Origin: JBBQWZ01 sp038210135
GTDB taxonomy: Bacteria; Acidobacteriota; Terriglobia; Bryobacterales; Bryobacteraceae
Assembly: GCA_038210135.1 (NCBI GenBank)
Contig: JBBQWZ010000034.1
Location: 1 to 64,000, forward strand
Reading direction: 5' to 3'
Length of the DNA: 64,000 nucleotides
The first letter of the stretch is position 1. Every line of letters starts with the position of its first letter. The notes beneath the pieces are model-generated. The model saw nothing but the letters and a program-made list of their open reading frames with translations. It did not search any database and was not told where the DNA came from. Positions 26,276 to 35,500 of this stretch are shown here, in pieces. A program made the position numbers and the translations under genes.

Positions 26276-26331
26276 AGGCTTTCCAGCTTACACGGGTGGC
26301 GCGGCAGGTACCGGATGAATCACCGCGGGTG

Positions 26332-26337
26332 CATAAT
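26332..26337 (+). promoter_or_regulatory. -10-like CATAAT, 6 nt before the antitoxin ATG
   Basis: CATAAT, CGAAGC, then ATG at 26344, with no ribosome site between. It has the same layout as the other toxin-antitoxin promoters in the window. Confidence 0.5.
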
Positions 26338-26343
26338 CGAAGC

Positions 26344-26604
26344 ATGCAGCCGGATAAGAACCAAGACCTCCAGCAAGCCCACGCGCTGCTCGACATGCTA
26401 CCCGCCGAGAAGCTCGTCGCGGTCAGGAGTTTACTCGAAGTGATGATCGAACCCCTCGCCCGTTCTCTCTCGCTGGCGCCGTATGAGGAAGAGGAACTCA
26501 CGCCCGAGACGATCGCCAAACTGGATCGAGCGAACGCGTCCCTGGATCGTGGTGAAGGAATTTCTCACGAAGAGATTCTTCGGGAGTTTGGCCTCACGCG
26601 GTGA
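26344..26604 (+). CDS. Antitoxin of a RelBE/ParDE-type module
   Basis: An 86-residue acidic protein (HALLDMLPAEKLVAVRSLLE, EEEELTPETIAKLDRANASL, GISHEEILREFGL). The C-terminal ISHEEILREFG pattern is typical of RelB/addiction-module antitoxins whose tail wraps around the toxin. The stop codon overlaps the toxin start by 4 bp (GTGA), so expression is coupled. Confidence 0.78.
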   Translation: MQPDKNQDLQQAHALLDMLPAEKLVAVRSLLEVMIEPLARSLSLAPYEEEELTPETIAKLDRANASLDRGEGISHEEILREFGLTR

Positions 26605-26873
26605 GTGAACAACCGCCGGTTGATCGGATCGCTGTTATCTGGTCACCGGAAGCGCGAGCGGACCTCCGATCGATTGATCGAGAAAATGCGCTCAGAATTC
26701 TGTATTGCCTGGACCGGTACCTACTTCGCAGAGAAGGCGACGTCAAGAAGCTGAAGGCACCACTAAAAGGGCTCCGACTTCGCTGCGGAGACTTTCGCGT
26801 TTTCTTTCGATCCCAAGAGGAGAGTACGATCCGCGTTACCGGCGTCGAGAATCGCCGCGACGCCTACAGATAG
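26601..26873 (+). CDS. RelE/ParE-family toxin
   Basis: A 90-residue toxin-like protein: IAVIWSPEARADLRSIDREN, VKKLKAPLKGLRLRCGDFRV, FFRSQ, and VTGVENRRDAYR. RLRCGDFRVFF and V-x-x-R-x-x-A-Y-R at the end are the core RelE/ParE strands. The usual RelE role is mRNA cleavage on the ribosome, the ParE role gyrase poisoning; which applies is not clear from sequence. Start GTG overlaps the antitoxin stop. The reading frame appears intact, unlike two other modules in this window. Confidence 0.82.
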   Translation: MSEQPPVDRIAVIWSPEARADLRSIDRENALRILYCLDRYLLRREGDVKKLKAPLKGLRLRCGDFRVFFRSQEESTIRVTGVENRRDAYR

Positions 26874-26899
26874 AATCGAGACGGCTATCCTGGTATTGC

Positions 26900-27988
26900 A
26901 TGCGCCGCTTCTTTCGCCGATTCTGGCTCCCCGTGCGCGCGAACCTCGAAGCGCAGCAGATTACGCGAGCCGGACTGTTGTTCATTCTCGCGATCGCGCT
27001 GGTGGCCTTCGCGGCGTTCGCGTCGGCGAACAACCTGCTGTTCCTGATTCTCGCGGCCATGATTTCGACGCTGCTGATGTCGGGTTTCGTGAGCAAACTG
27101 AGCATTGCGGCTCTCGAACTCGACATGCGCCTGCCACCGCATGTGCCGGCGCGGCGGAACGTCACGGCGACGGTTTCGCTCAAGAACAACAAAAGCTGGA
27201 TGTCGTCGTTCTCGATCCAGCTAGCGGGAACCGGCGAAAGCGCTCTGCCCGCGGGCCTCTACTTCCCGGTGATTCCCGGCGGCGCCACCATCGAGCAGTC
27301 GGTAACGCTGTTCTTTCCCCGGCGCGGACTGCAGCAGCGCAATGCGTTCCAGTTCACCACCCGTTTTCCTTTCGGCTTCGCGGAGCGGCGCGCCCACGTC
27401 ACTTTGCGTCACGACCTGGTGGTGTATCCGTGTCTAGATCCGCAGCCCGGCTTTGAAGACCTGTTGGTTGCCATCACCGGCGAAATGGAAGCGCAGCAGC
27501 GCGGGCGCGGCAACGATTTTTATCGCCTGCGTCCCTACGAAACTTTCGAGAGTGCCCGCTTCGTCGATTGGAAGGCGACAGCCCATACGCGCGAATTGCA
27601 GGTCCGCGAATTTACTCGCGAACAGGATCGCACGGTGATTCTGGTGCTCGATCTATTCGTTCCTGAGGGCGCGGAGGAGTGGTTTGAGACCGCTGTCGAC
27701 TGCTGCGCGTTCCTCGCCTGGAACATCGCGCAGCGCGGAGCCAATCTTCGTCTCGTCACCCAACGCTACGATACGCGTCTGCCTGAGGACGGCGACATCT
27801 ATACTGTGTTGAGAGACCTCGCGCTTGTTCAACCGGCAGCCGGCGGGTCGCTCCCAGCACAACTTGCGAATGACACATCGAGCTATCAGGTCTATTTCAC
27901 GGCTCGCCCGGATCTGCAGGTTCCTCCTGGTGCCCGCCTGCTTACTCCGGATAGCCTTCTGCCAAAAGCCTCTGTCGCCGCCGACTGA
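26900..27988 (+). CDS. DUF58-domain membrane protein
   Basis: A 362-residue protein with two N-terminal membrane helices (LLFILAIALVAFAAFASA; LLFLILAAMISTLLMSGF), a beta domain, and the DUF58 core RGRGNDFYRLRPYETFESAR, FVDWKATAHTRELQVREF near 203-240. The RxY...D.R.I.W signature is the family hallmark. DUF58 proteins usually work with a MoxR ATPase in envelope maturation; the only MoxR here lies 18 kb away at 44991. The last 119 bp overlap, in another frame, the start of the TonB receptor gene. Confidence 0.88.
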   Translation: MRRFFRRFWLPVRANLEAQQITRAGLLFILAIALVAFAAFASANNLLFLILAAMISTLLMSGFVSKLSIAALELDMRLPPHVPARRNVTATVSLKNNKSWMSSFSIQLAGTGESALPAGLYFPVIPGGATIEQSVTLFFPRRGLQQRNAFQFTTRFPFGFAERRAHVTLRHDLVVYPCLDPQPGFEDLLVAITGEMEAQQRGRGNDFYRLRPYETFESARFVDWKATAHTRELQVREFTREQDRTVILVLDLFVPEGAEEWFETAVDCCAFLAWNIAQRGANLRLVTQRYDTRLPEDGDIYTVLRDLALVQPAAGGSLPAQLANDTSSYQVYFTARPDLQVPPGARLLTPDSLLPKASVAAD

Positions 27989-29849
27989 TCCGCTGTCGAT
28001 TGAGCCGGTCAAGACCTCGATCACCGTCAGCGGAACGCTGAGCACCGAAGCACCGGCGTCCATCGAAATCGTGGATCGAAAATCGATCGAACAGGCACCT
28101 GGAATCAGCCTCGACGATCGGCTTCGCAATGTTCCGGGCTTCACGCTGTTTCGCCGATCCTCCGGCCTGGTGGCGAATCCGACGACGCAGGGCGTGTCGC
28201 TGCGTGGACTCGGATCCTCGGGCGCGAGCCGCAGCCTGATTCTATGGGACGCCATTCCGCTGAACGACCCGTTCGGAGGCTGGGTGTATTGGACGCGGCT
28301 CGCTCCGGATGATATCGAGCGCGCCGAAGTGGTGCGCGGCGGATCGACGAGTATCTTTGGAGATCGCGCGCTCGCCGGATCGATCGGCGTTTTTTCGCGC
28401 GCGCCCGAGCGTTGGCATTTGCGTCTTTCAGAGGAGTCCGGAAACCGCGGTACGAATGAAGTGGGCGCGGCGTTCTCGAACGTGTTTCGCGTCTTGAATC
28501 AGGATTTTGGTATCTCGGCCCGCACGCGCTTCTTCGAGACGGACGGATACTTCATCGTTCCGGCCACGATTCGCGGAGCGGTTGACACCGAAGCGGGAGT
28601 CCGCTTTGCGACGGGAGCCTTAACGCTCGACTGGATCGGAAATCATCAGCGTTTTTCGACCAAGCTCGATGTCCTTGCCGAGGATCGCGCCAACGGAACG
28701 GTGCTGCAGCGCAACTCCACCAGCCTGGGAACGCTTTCGGCCCAATACTCGCGCGATTGGACCAAGGACGGAATCACGGTCGTCGGGTATCGCACGCAGG
28801 AAGAATTTCACGCGAGCTTCTCTTCGCTGGCCGCGAGCCGCAATACCGAAACGGCGACCTCGTTGCAGCAGGTGCCGTCCGACTCCACCGGAGCCGCCGC
28901 TTACTGGCGTCATTCCGAAAGCATCTTTACCGCACTGGCCGGAGCCGACGTCGAGCGCGTCGAAGGCTACTCGAACGAGCGCTTGTTTCCCGCCGGCTTT
29001 CGCAGCGGCGGCGGAATCCGCCTTACGCACGGCGCATTCGGGCAGATCCAGATCAAGACGGGCCGCTGGAGCTGGTTCGGGGGCCTCCGCAACACGTTTA
29101 CAGGCGACGATAATTTCTGGAGTCCGAGCGGCGGCTTCGCGGTTGGACTCGGGCGCGTGCGGCTTCGGGGTTCCGTCTATCGCAGCTTCCGCGCGCCCAG
29201 CTTGAACGAACTGTACCGCTACTTCCGGGCGGGGAACGCGGAGACGCTGGCGAATCCGCTGCTGGTTCCTGAAAAACTGTTTGGCGCGGAAGCGGGTATG
29301 GACTGGATCGGCGAGAAGCGGAGCCTGCACGTGACGGCCTTTCGTAATTCGCTCGACGATCTGATCTCGAATATCACGCTTCGGTCGACGCCGCAGCTGA
29401 TCACCCGGCAGCGCGCCAATTCGCAGGCCGCACTAGCGCGCGGCGCCGAAGTTTCGCTCCGTGAGCGGTGGGGCAACCACTGGAACGGCGAGCTGCAACA
29501 TATGTTCGTGGACTCGCGCTACGCGAACGGTGCACGGCTTCCGCAGGTCGCGCGCAATCAGGGCTCTTTTCAGTTGAGCTTTCAGCGCAAGGGAACGCTA
29601 CTGGCAGCCGGAATTCGCAGTTACAGCTCGCAGTTCGAGGATGACTTGAACTCACCCGGCCAGCGCATGGGCGGCTTTGCGAGCGTCCAACTGCAAGCCA
29701 AACAGAAGCTCTGGGCGTCCATTTACGCGACGGTCGCGATTGAGAATTTGCTCGATCGGCAGTACGTCACCGGCTTCACGCCGACGCCGCAGATCGGTCC
29801 GCCGCGCTTGTGGAGAGCCGGGCTGCGTTGGGATGGCGCGGTCCGGTAG
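27870..29849 (+). CDS. TonB-dependent receptor (BtuB/FepA type)
   Basis: A 659-residue outer-membrane receptor. After a signal peptide (ICRFLLVPACLLRIAFCQ) comes the plug: SIEIVDRKSIEQAPGISLDD, LRNVPGF, TQGVSLRGLGSSGASRSLIL, then ERAEVVRGGSTSIFGDRALAG, all standard plug motifs. The barrel follows, with SVYRSFRAPSLNELYRYFR and the final YVTGFTPTPQIGPPRLWRAG. It lacks the carboxypeptidase-like domain of the Oar receptor at 4311, so it belongs to the siderophore/vitamin type. The start is uncertain. ATG 27870 overlaps DUF58 by 119 bp; GTG 27930 would shorten the signal peptide. Confidence 0.87.
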   Translation: MTHRAIRSISRLARICRFLLVPACLLRIAFCQKPLSPPTDPLSIEPVKTSITVSGTLSTEAPASIEIVDRKSIEQAPGISLDDRLRNVPGFTLFRRSSGLVANPTTQGVSLRGLGSSGASRSLILWDAIPLNDPFGGWVYWTRLAPDDIERAEVVRGGSTSIFGDRALAGSIGVFSRAPERWHLRLSEESGNRGTNEVGAAFSNVFRVLNQDFGISARTRFFETDGYFIVPATIRGAVDTEAGVRFATGALTLDWIGNHQRFSTKLDVLAEDRANGTVLQRNSTSLGTLSAQYSRDWTKDGITVVGYRTQEEFHASFSSLAASRNTETATSLQQVPSDSTGAAAYWRHSESIFTALAGADVERVEGYSNERLFPAGFRSGGGIRLTHGAFGQIQIKTGRWSWFGGLRNTFTGDDNFWSPSGGFAVGLGRVRLRGSVYRSFRAPSLNELYRYFRAGNAETLANPLLVPEKLFGAEAGMDWIGEKRSLHVTAFRNSLDDLISNITLRSTPQLITRQRANSQAALARGAEVSLRERWGNHWNGELQHMFVDSRYANGARLPQVARNQGSFQLSFQRKGTLLAAGIRSYSSQFEDDLNSPGQRMGGFASVQLQAKQKLWASIYATVAIENLLDRQYVTGFTPTPQIGPPRLWRAGLRWDGAVR

Positions 29850-30102
29850 CGCCACAATTAGGCCACTGCTGCGGGTCCCGGCTCGGTACGGTCGAGTTCC
29901 TGCCGCTGCGGATTGCAAAACGAAGCCATTTCCTTGTAACTCACTTATTGCCATATTCTTACGGATGGATTGCAGTTCGATCACTGGGCCAGCGCGTTGG
30001 CGGAGGAGCTTCCGAGGTCCGAGCTTTCGAAGGACCAGGTGCTACAGGGCAGCGCACTTCGTTCGCGCGGTTCTGATTTCGCAATTTGAGGCCAATATGT
30101 AC

Positions 30103-30131
30103 TTGACGAAATATGTATTATGAAGCATAAT
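30103..30131 (+). promoter_or_regulatory. Sigma70-like promoter of the HigBA module
   Basis: TTGACG (30103-30108), a spacer of exactly 17 bp, and CATAAT (30126-30131). A GTG follows 5 nt later, so the transcript probably starts at the toxin's start codon. This is the best-formed promoter I can see in the window. The gap upstream, 29850-30102, has no gene I recognise. Confidence 0.75.
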
Positions 30132-30136
30132 TGGCT

Positions 30137-30496
30137 GTGGCTTGGATCGTCCAAATCGCGGATGAATTTCGGCCGGAATTGGATCTGATCGAAAGCGGCG
30201 TCGCGAACGCGATCCTTGCTAAGGCCGAAACGATCAAGATCATGGGACCCAGCCTGGGCCGTCCACTCGTCGACACATTGAAAGGCTCGAAGCACACCAA
30301 TATGAAGGAGCTACGGCTTTCCTCGGCGGACGGAGAGTGGCGCGTGGCGTTCGCATTCGATACGCAACGGCAAGCAATTTTGCTGGTGGTGGGGGACAAG
30401 TCGGGAGTCAGTCAGGCGAAGTTTTATCAGAACCTGATTCAGAAAGCAGATAGCCGGTTTGATGCGCACTTGGCGCGTCTGAAAGGAAAAAAGTGA
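30137..30496 (+). CDS. HigB/RelE-like toxin (Gp49 family)
   Basis: A 119-residue toxin: VAWIVQIADEFRPELDLI, LGRPLVDTLKGSKHTNMKEL, WRVAFAFDTQRQAILLVVGD, and a C-terminal helix FDAHLARLKGKK. The P-x-V-D-T-L-K-G-S-x-H-x-N-M-K-E-L-R block is diagnostic of the Gp49/HigB toxin family. Toxin precedes antitoxin by one base, the usual HigBA order. I chose GTG 30137, which would be leaderless from the promoter just upstream; TTG 30131 in the same frame lies within the -10 box and is unlikely. Confidence 0.85.
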   Translation: MAWIVQIADEFRPELDLIESGVANAILAKAETIKIMGPSLGRPLVDTLKGSKHTNMKELRLSSADGEWRVAFAFDTQRQAILLVVGDKSGVSQAKFYQNLIQKADSRFDAHLARLKGKK

Positions 30497-30497
30497 G

Positions 30498-30905
30498 ATG
30501 CCTACGAACGTGGACGACTATTTGAAAACGTTGCCCATTGAGCGGCAGCGCTCGATTGCGGAGCGCGCTGTGGAAGGAGTGGCGGAGGAGTTGACGCTGC
30601 GGGAGTTACGCTCTCTTTCGAAGCTTACGCAGGTGGAAATGGCGAAGTTGCTCGGCATTAAGCAGGACGGTGTTTCCCGGATTGAGAACAGGCCAGATAT
30701 GCTCGTGTCGACGCTGCGAAAGGCAATCGCGGCGATGGATGGTCAGCTGGTGATTATGGCTACGTTCACGAATCGTCCGTCTGTTCACCTGGGGGGAATT
30801 GGGATGGAACTGCGGCGGGCGGCAAAAAAGAAGTCTTCACGCGAGGCAGTCACCGCGCAAAAGAAGCCTGGACGGAAGCAAGTTAGGGCTATCGGCGCTC
30901 ACTAG
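30498..30905 (+). CDS. XRE-family antitoxin (HigA-like)
   Basis: A 135-residue protein with a helix-turn-helix near residues 47-67 (LTQVEMAKLLGIKQDGVSRI), then LVSTLRKAIAAMDGQLVIMA as in HigA antitoxins. A lysine-rich tail (AAKKKSSREAVTAQKKPGRK) beyond residue 105 is longer than usual and may add DNA affinity. It starts 1 bp after the toxin stop and likely autoregulates the promoter at 30103-30131. Confidence 0.85.
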   Translation: MPTNVDDYLKTLPIERQRSIAERAVEGVAEELTLRELRSLSKLTQVEMAKLLGIKQDGVSRIENRPDMLVSTLRKAIAAMDGQLVIMATFTNRPSVHLGGIGMELRRAAKKKSSREAVTAQKKPGRKQVRAIGAH

Positions 30906-31213
30906 TCTTCGATGTCAGCGCACTCGCTGGCGGGTTATTCTCCTTATGGCTGGCGGTCGATCCGCGGATCACGGGCAGACTTGGCACTGTGATCCAACTC
31001 TCTTAGCGGTAGCGACCAAGGTAGTGCGGAAACATAGGGGGACCAAAATGTTTCCAAAATCTATTGCATGGGCCGCAAGTCTATGCAACAATATGATGAT
31101 TTTGACCGGCTTGCCACTCACCGTGAGGTTTGGGCACTGGGCAATCCAAGAAAGGCGAGTCCCCGGAGTGTCGCGTCGCGGCACCACGGGATCGATTTAG
31201 GAGATATACAGTA
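30906..31213. other. Intergenic region upstream of the cold-shock gene
   Basis: I see no gene in these 308 bp. The part nearest the cold-shock gene is A/T-richer than its surroundings (31035-31110) and probably holds its promoter and untranslated leader. A CspA-like thermosensing leader is possible but I could not find a convincing cold-box motif. AGGAG sits 10 nt before the GTG start. Confidence 0.4.
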
Positions 31214-31417
31214 GTGAGAGAAAAAGGCGTCGTGAAATGGTTTAACGCTGCGAAGGGCTATGGATTTATCCAGCGCTCGAACGGCGAGGATGTATTCGTC
31301 CACTTTTCGGCCATCCAAATGAACGGGTATCGTACGTTGGAAGAGGGGCTGGAAGTGGAATTTGAGGTAAAGCGCGGACCCAAGGGTCTGCAGGCCGAAA
31401 ACGTCGGCCGTCCCTAA
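31214..31417 (+). CDS. Cold-shock domain protein (CspA family)
   Basis: A 67-residue single cold-shock domain with RNP1 (KGYGFI) and RNP2 (VFVHF): GVVKWFNAAKGYGFIQRSNG, EDVFVHFSAI, then EGLEVEFEVKRGPKGLQAEN. It binds single-stranded RNA/DNA as an RNA chaperone. GTG start with AGGAG upstream; a UUCG-loop terminator follows 60 bp downstream. It is a single-gene unit. Confidence 0.95.
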   Translation: MREKGVVKWFNAAKGYGFIQRSNGEDVFVHFSAIQMNGYRTLEEGLEVEFEVKRGPKGLQAENVGRP

Positions 31418-31477
31418 ATTCGATCCTCGGGATTTTCGGGCCGTGGAGGCCCAGCAACGTAAGCGTCCAAGACAAGG

Positions 31478-31503
31478 AAGCCGCCCTTCGGGGCGGCTTT
31501 CGT
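31478..31503 (+). terminator. Intrinsic terminator with UUCG tetraloop
   Basis: AAGCCGCCC-TTCG-GGGCGGCTT followed by TCGTCG. The 9-bp stem closed by an extra-stable UUCG loop lies directly behind the cold-shock gene. Confidence 0.88.
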
Positions 31504-31572
31504 CGTTCAGGGGGCAAGCGAAAGCGAACTGTCTTCACGAGTGAAAGATGAGCTTGCGGCTCGCAGGCAATG

Positions 31573-31598
31573 GTCCCGTCGCTGACGCTCCGGGTTCA
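31573..31598 (+). repeat. Dispersed 26-nt repeat, copy 1
   Basis: Begins GTCCCGTCGCTGACGCTC and ends GGGTTCA. It differs from the copy at 35622 at one position, and from the inverted copy at 50660 at three. It lies at a gene end, just after the cold-shock terminator. Confidence 0.7.
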
Positions 31599-31640
31599 GG
31601 CCGGCATTGCGAATGGGCTCCGCAGGCCGGCGGCGTAAAA

Positions 31641-32372
31641 CTACGGGCGGGGCTGATCCGCCGCGGAGTCGGGCTGATTGGACGCGGACTTCGCTGGCGA
31701 CTCGTCAATCCGTTTTGCGAAATGCGAAATGCCGAAAGCCTCGAGCGCACGGCTGGTGGCGTGCGCGGTTGCGGAATCGGCGAGCGGACCGACCAGTACA
31801 CGGAATACGCGATCGTTCGGACCCGCCGAAATGATCGACGGAAAACCCAGGCGGCGCAGACCGTTGACCATCACGTTCGCCATCCCTTTATCGACCGCGC
31901 CGAGCTGTAGATAGATGCTGCCCTTTATGGGTTCGCCGAAGATCGGCGGTTCTTTCGCCGTAAGCTCACGCGCCGGCGCGACACCAGAAACAGCTGCTTG
32001 GACCGGAGTGGGATCGGGCTGCGTGACCGGTGGAATCACCCGAGGCGCTTTGCGTTCGCTGGTTGGTGCGTTTACCGGGGTCACCGGCGCCTTAATCGTC
32101 CAACGGCCGGCAAGGTAAGAGACGCTAGAAAACACAGTCAGTGTGACCAGCACTACAAAGGACACGCTCGCGATTTGCTTACGGCCCATCACGACCTCGA
32201 ATTCCTCGGGTTCCTTGCCCCAGGTCGTGCCAGCTTCTTCCTCAGCCGCTACCGGCGCGGCGGCTGCGCCGTGTTCCGCGTGCGTCGGAATGTCTTTTAA
32301 GCCAAAACCGGGCTCGCCGGTTACGCCGGAGCTAGTCGAGTTCGGTATGTCACGCAAAAAAGATCCGAGCAT
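31641..32372 (-). CDS. SPOR-domain membrane protein
   Basis: A 243-residue protein with one membrane helix near 68-90 (ASVSFVVLVTLTVFSSVSYLAG), a proline-rich linker (APVTPVNAPTSERKAPRVIP), and a C-terminal SPOR domain of about 75 residues (GSIYLQLGAVDKGMANVMVN, FRVLVGPLADSATA). SPOR domains bind denuded peptidoglycan at division sites. The N-terminal ~65 residues are cytoplasmic and unordered. CAGGAG lies 9 nt before the ATG. Divergent from the M14 peptidase gene. Confidence 0.85.
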   Translation of the reverse strand: MLGSFLRDIPNSTSSGVTGEPGFGLKDIPTHAEHGAAAAPVAAEEEAGTTWGKEPEEFEVVMGRKQIASVSFVVLVTLTVFSSVSYLAGRWTIKAPVTPVNAPTSERKAPRVIPPVTQPDPTPVQAAVSGVAPARELTAKEPPIFGEPIKGSIYLQLGAVDKGMANVMVNGLRRLGFPSIISAGPNDRVFRVLVGPLADSATAHATSRALEAFGISHFAKRIDESPAKSASNQPDSAADQPRP

Positions 32373-32561
32373 GGTTCGTGCTCCTGAAATACTATCGGCC
32401 GAACTCCATGGGTTCGTTACAATAGCGGTCTCTACTTTTGTTACCTAGTTAAGAGTATGGAGAGTAGGGGAAAGTACGTTGCGTTACATCGTATTTTCTT
32501 AAAGTTGAGCCGGCCGGGCCCGAACCAGCCGCCGAGCCTGAGAATTGGAGTTTGAACTCGC

Positions 32562-35500
32562 GTGTCCACTTCCCATCGTCTGCTAACCAGCGTGACTGTA
32601 CTGGCCTTCGCCTTGCGCGCCGCCGCCGCTGTACCGACGCCCGAATCGCATTTCGGCTTCAAGATGGGCACGGATCGCAAGCTGGTCGAATGGCCGAAAG
32701 TCGTCTCCTATTTCCAGGCGCTGGAAAAATCGAGCGACCGGATTCGGGTGCGTGAAATCGGCAAGACGGCGATGGGGCGTCCGCTGATCGCGGCGACGAT
32801 CGCTTCCGCAGCGACTCTTCGGAATCTGGACCGCTATCTCGCCGACCAACAGCGCCTGGCGGATCCGCGGAAGACGACGCCTGAAGAAGCCGCGCGCTTC
32901 ATCGCGAATGGCAAGGCAGTTGTCATGATCACTTGCTCCATCCATTCGACGGAGGTGGCTTCGACGCTGACCGCGGTCGAATTTGCCTGGCGGATGCTGG
33001 CGGTTGACGGTCCAAAAGACAATGTTTTCGCGATCGCAAAAACCAAATCGATTCTTGACAATACAATTGTCATCCTCGTACCTTCGTTGAATCCGGACGG
33101 CGTGGATATTGTGGGCGACTGGTATCGCAAGACACTGGGCGGTCCGTATGAAGGCTCAAATCCGCCGGAGTTGTATCACAAGTATGTGGGGCACGATAAC
33201 AATCGCGACTGGTACATCTTCTCCCAGCCGGAGACGCAGGCTGTAGTCGCGAAGCTGCACAATGTGTGGCATCCGCAGATCGTGTACGACGTCCACCAGC
33301 AGGGCGCGGATGCGTCGCGCATGTTCGTTCCGCCGTGGCTCGATCCGGTGGATCCGAACGTGGATCCGATTCTGGCGCAGATGTGCAACTGGTTTGGGTC
33401 GGGGATGGCGGCGGATCTGACGGCGGCGGGGAAGACCGGCGTGGCGATCAACGCGATTTACGATTTCTGGTCGCCGGCGCGGCATTATCAGGCCTATCAC
33501 GGCGGCATGCGGCTGCTTTCGGAATCGGCGAGCGTGCGCATCGCTTCGCCCATCACGATTACACCGGATCGGATCACGCCCAATGCGCTTGGCTACAATC
33601 CACGCGAGCGAAGCTGGAATTATCTCGAGCCTTGGATGGGGGGCGAATGGAAGCTCCGCGACATCGTTGACTATCAGCTGATCGCGTTTGAGTCGGTGCT
33701 GTATCAGGCGGCGGTGCGGCGTGAGGATCTGCTGCGGAACTTCTATGAGGTCGGCCGGCGGCAGACGGCGCGTACAGGTCCGTATGCGTTCGTGGTGCCG
33801 ACGAACCAGCAGGATCCGGGTTCGACAAGAAAGTTGCTCGAGACGCTGGCATTCGGTCAGGTGGACATCGAGAAGTCCAGTGATTCTTTCGTGGCCGGCG
33901 GAAAAACGTATCGATCCGGTTCGTACGTGATTCGGATGGCGCAGCCGTATTCCGGTTTCGCGAAGACGTTGCTGGAGCGGCAGAAATATCCGGATTTGCG
34001 CCTGTATCCGGGGGGTCCGCCGAAGCGGCCTTATGATGTGACGGCGCAGACGCTTCCGCTGCTGATGGGCGTGGATGTGGATACGATCGACGCGAGGTTT
34101 GAGGCGAGCCTGGCGAAGGCGACGAGTTTCGGGGCTGCTCCGAAATTGACGGCGAATAGTCGGGTTCTCCCGACTTCTGATATCGACTCGTGGCGGTTGG
34201 TTAATGACGCCTGGAGAGCGGGCCGAAAGGTGCATTTGAACAAGCTCTTTTTTGCAATTTCAGGGACGGGCCCGGCCGGAATCCCTGGAAGCGCTCATGA
34301 AACCGACACGCTGGTAGAGGTTCCGCAGCCGCGCGCCGCCCTCTACAAGAGCTGGGTTGCGGCGATGGATGAAGGCTGGACCCGCTGGCTGTTGGAACAA
34401 TTCGGCTTCGCCTACACGAACGTGACCGACCAGGACATTCAGGCGGGCAATCTGAAAGCGAAATTCGACGTCATCGTCTTCCCCGATCAGCAGTCCGCCA
34501 CGATGGCGAACGGACATCGCGCCGGAGCGATGCCGCCCGAATACACGGGCGGACTTGGGAGCAAAGGCGCCGCTGCGATCACGCAATTCGCCGAGGCGGG
34601 CGGTAACCTGATCTTCTTCAATCACGCGAGCGATTACGCGACCGAGGTTCTGAAGATCGGACCCAGAAATACGTTGAAGGACGTCTCGAATCGCGAATTC
34701 TATTCGCCTGGATCGTTGCTCAACGTGAAGCTCGATCCGAAGAGTCCGCTGGCTCTCGGACTTCCGCAAGACATCGCGATCTGGAGCGAAGGAAGCCCGG
34801 CCTGGGCCGCGTCCGGTGACGCGAAAACGGTGGCGCGTTACGTGGACAGCGGAGTTCTGGCGTCAGGTTGGCTGCTTGGCGAAAGCTTCCTGACCGGCAA
34901 GTCGGCGCTGCTCGATGTTCCGGTTGGAGCCGGGCACGCGTTCCTGTTCGGAATGCGCCCGCAGTATCGCGCGCAGAGTTATCAGGCATTCAAGTTGTTC
35001 TTCAATGCGCTGGTATATCCAACAAAAAAGATTGAAGTTCGCTCCAGCATGCTGACGCCGGGTCAAGCGGTGGTGTCGTCTGGAACGGCGGCTCCGCAGA
35101 TGGCGGTTCTGATGGAGCCCGCTTCGCCGAACGCGCAGATTCCAACGATCGTCCAAGCGCAGCCCCGTCCCAACATCTCTGGTGTTTGGCGGCTCAATGT
35201 CGAGAAATCGGAGTGGGGAGCGAACTACGTTCCGCCGAAGACGCGTGTAGATACCATCGTCCATACGGCGGACCATCTGGTGATGGATGTCCTCGAGCAG
35301 ACTGAGCGGGGGGAGATTTCGGGGCGGGTGCAGTATCCGACCGATGGCAAGGAAGTTGTCAATAAGGTTCAGGGCAATCCGCTGAATGGGAAGGTTTCAT
35401 TCGAAGGGCCGGCGCTAGTGGTCGATACCTGGGGGAATTTTGGCGGGATGCAGATGAAGTTGAAGGATCGATATTCGCTTTCGTCCGGGGGGAAGGTGCT

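Noticed and set aside
30906..31213. Riboswitch or cold-sensing leader before the cold-shock gene
   Set aside because: No recognisable cold box or conserved aptamer; only an ordinary AGGAG site was found.
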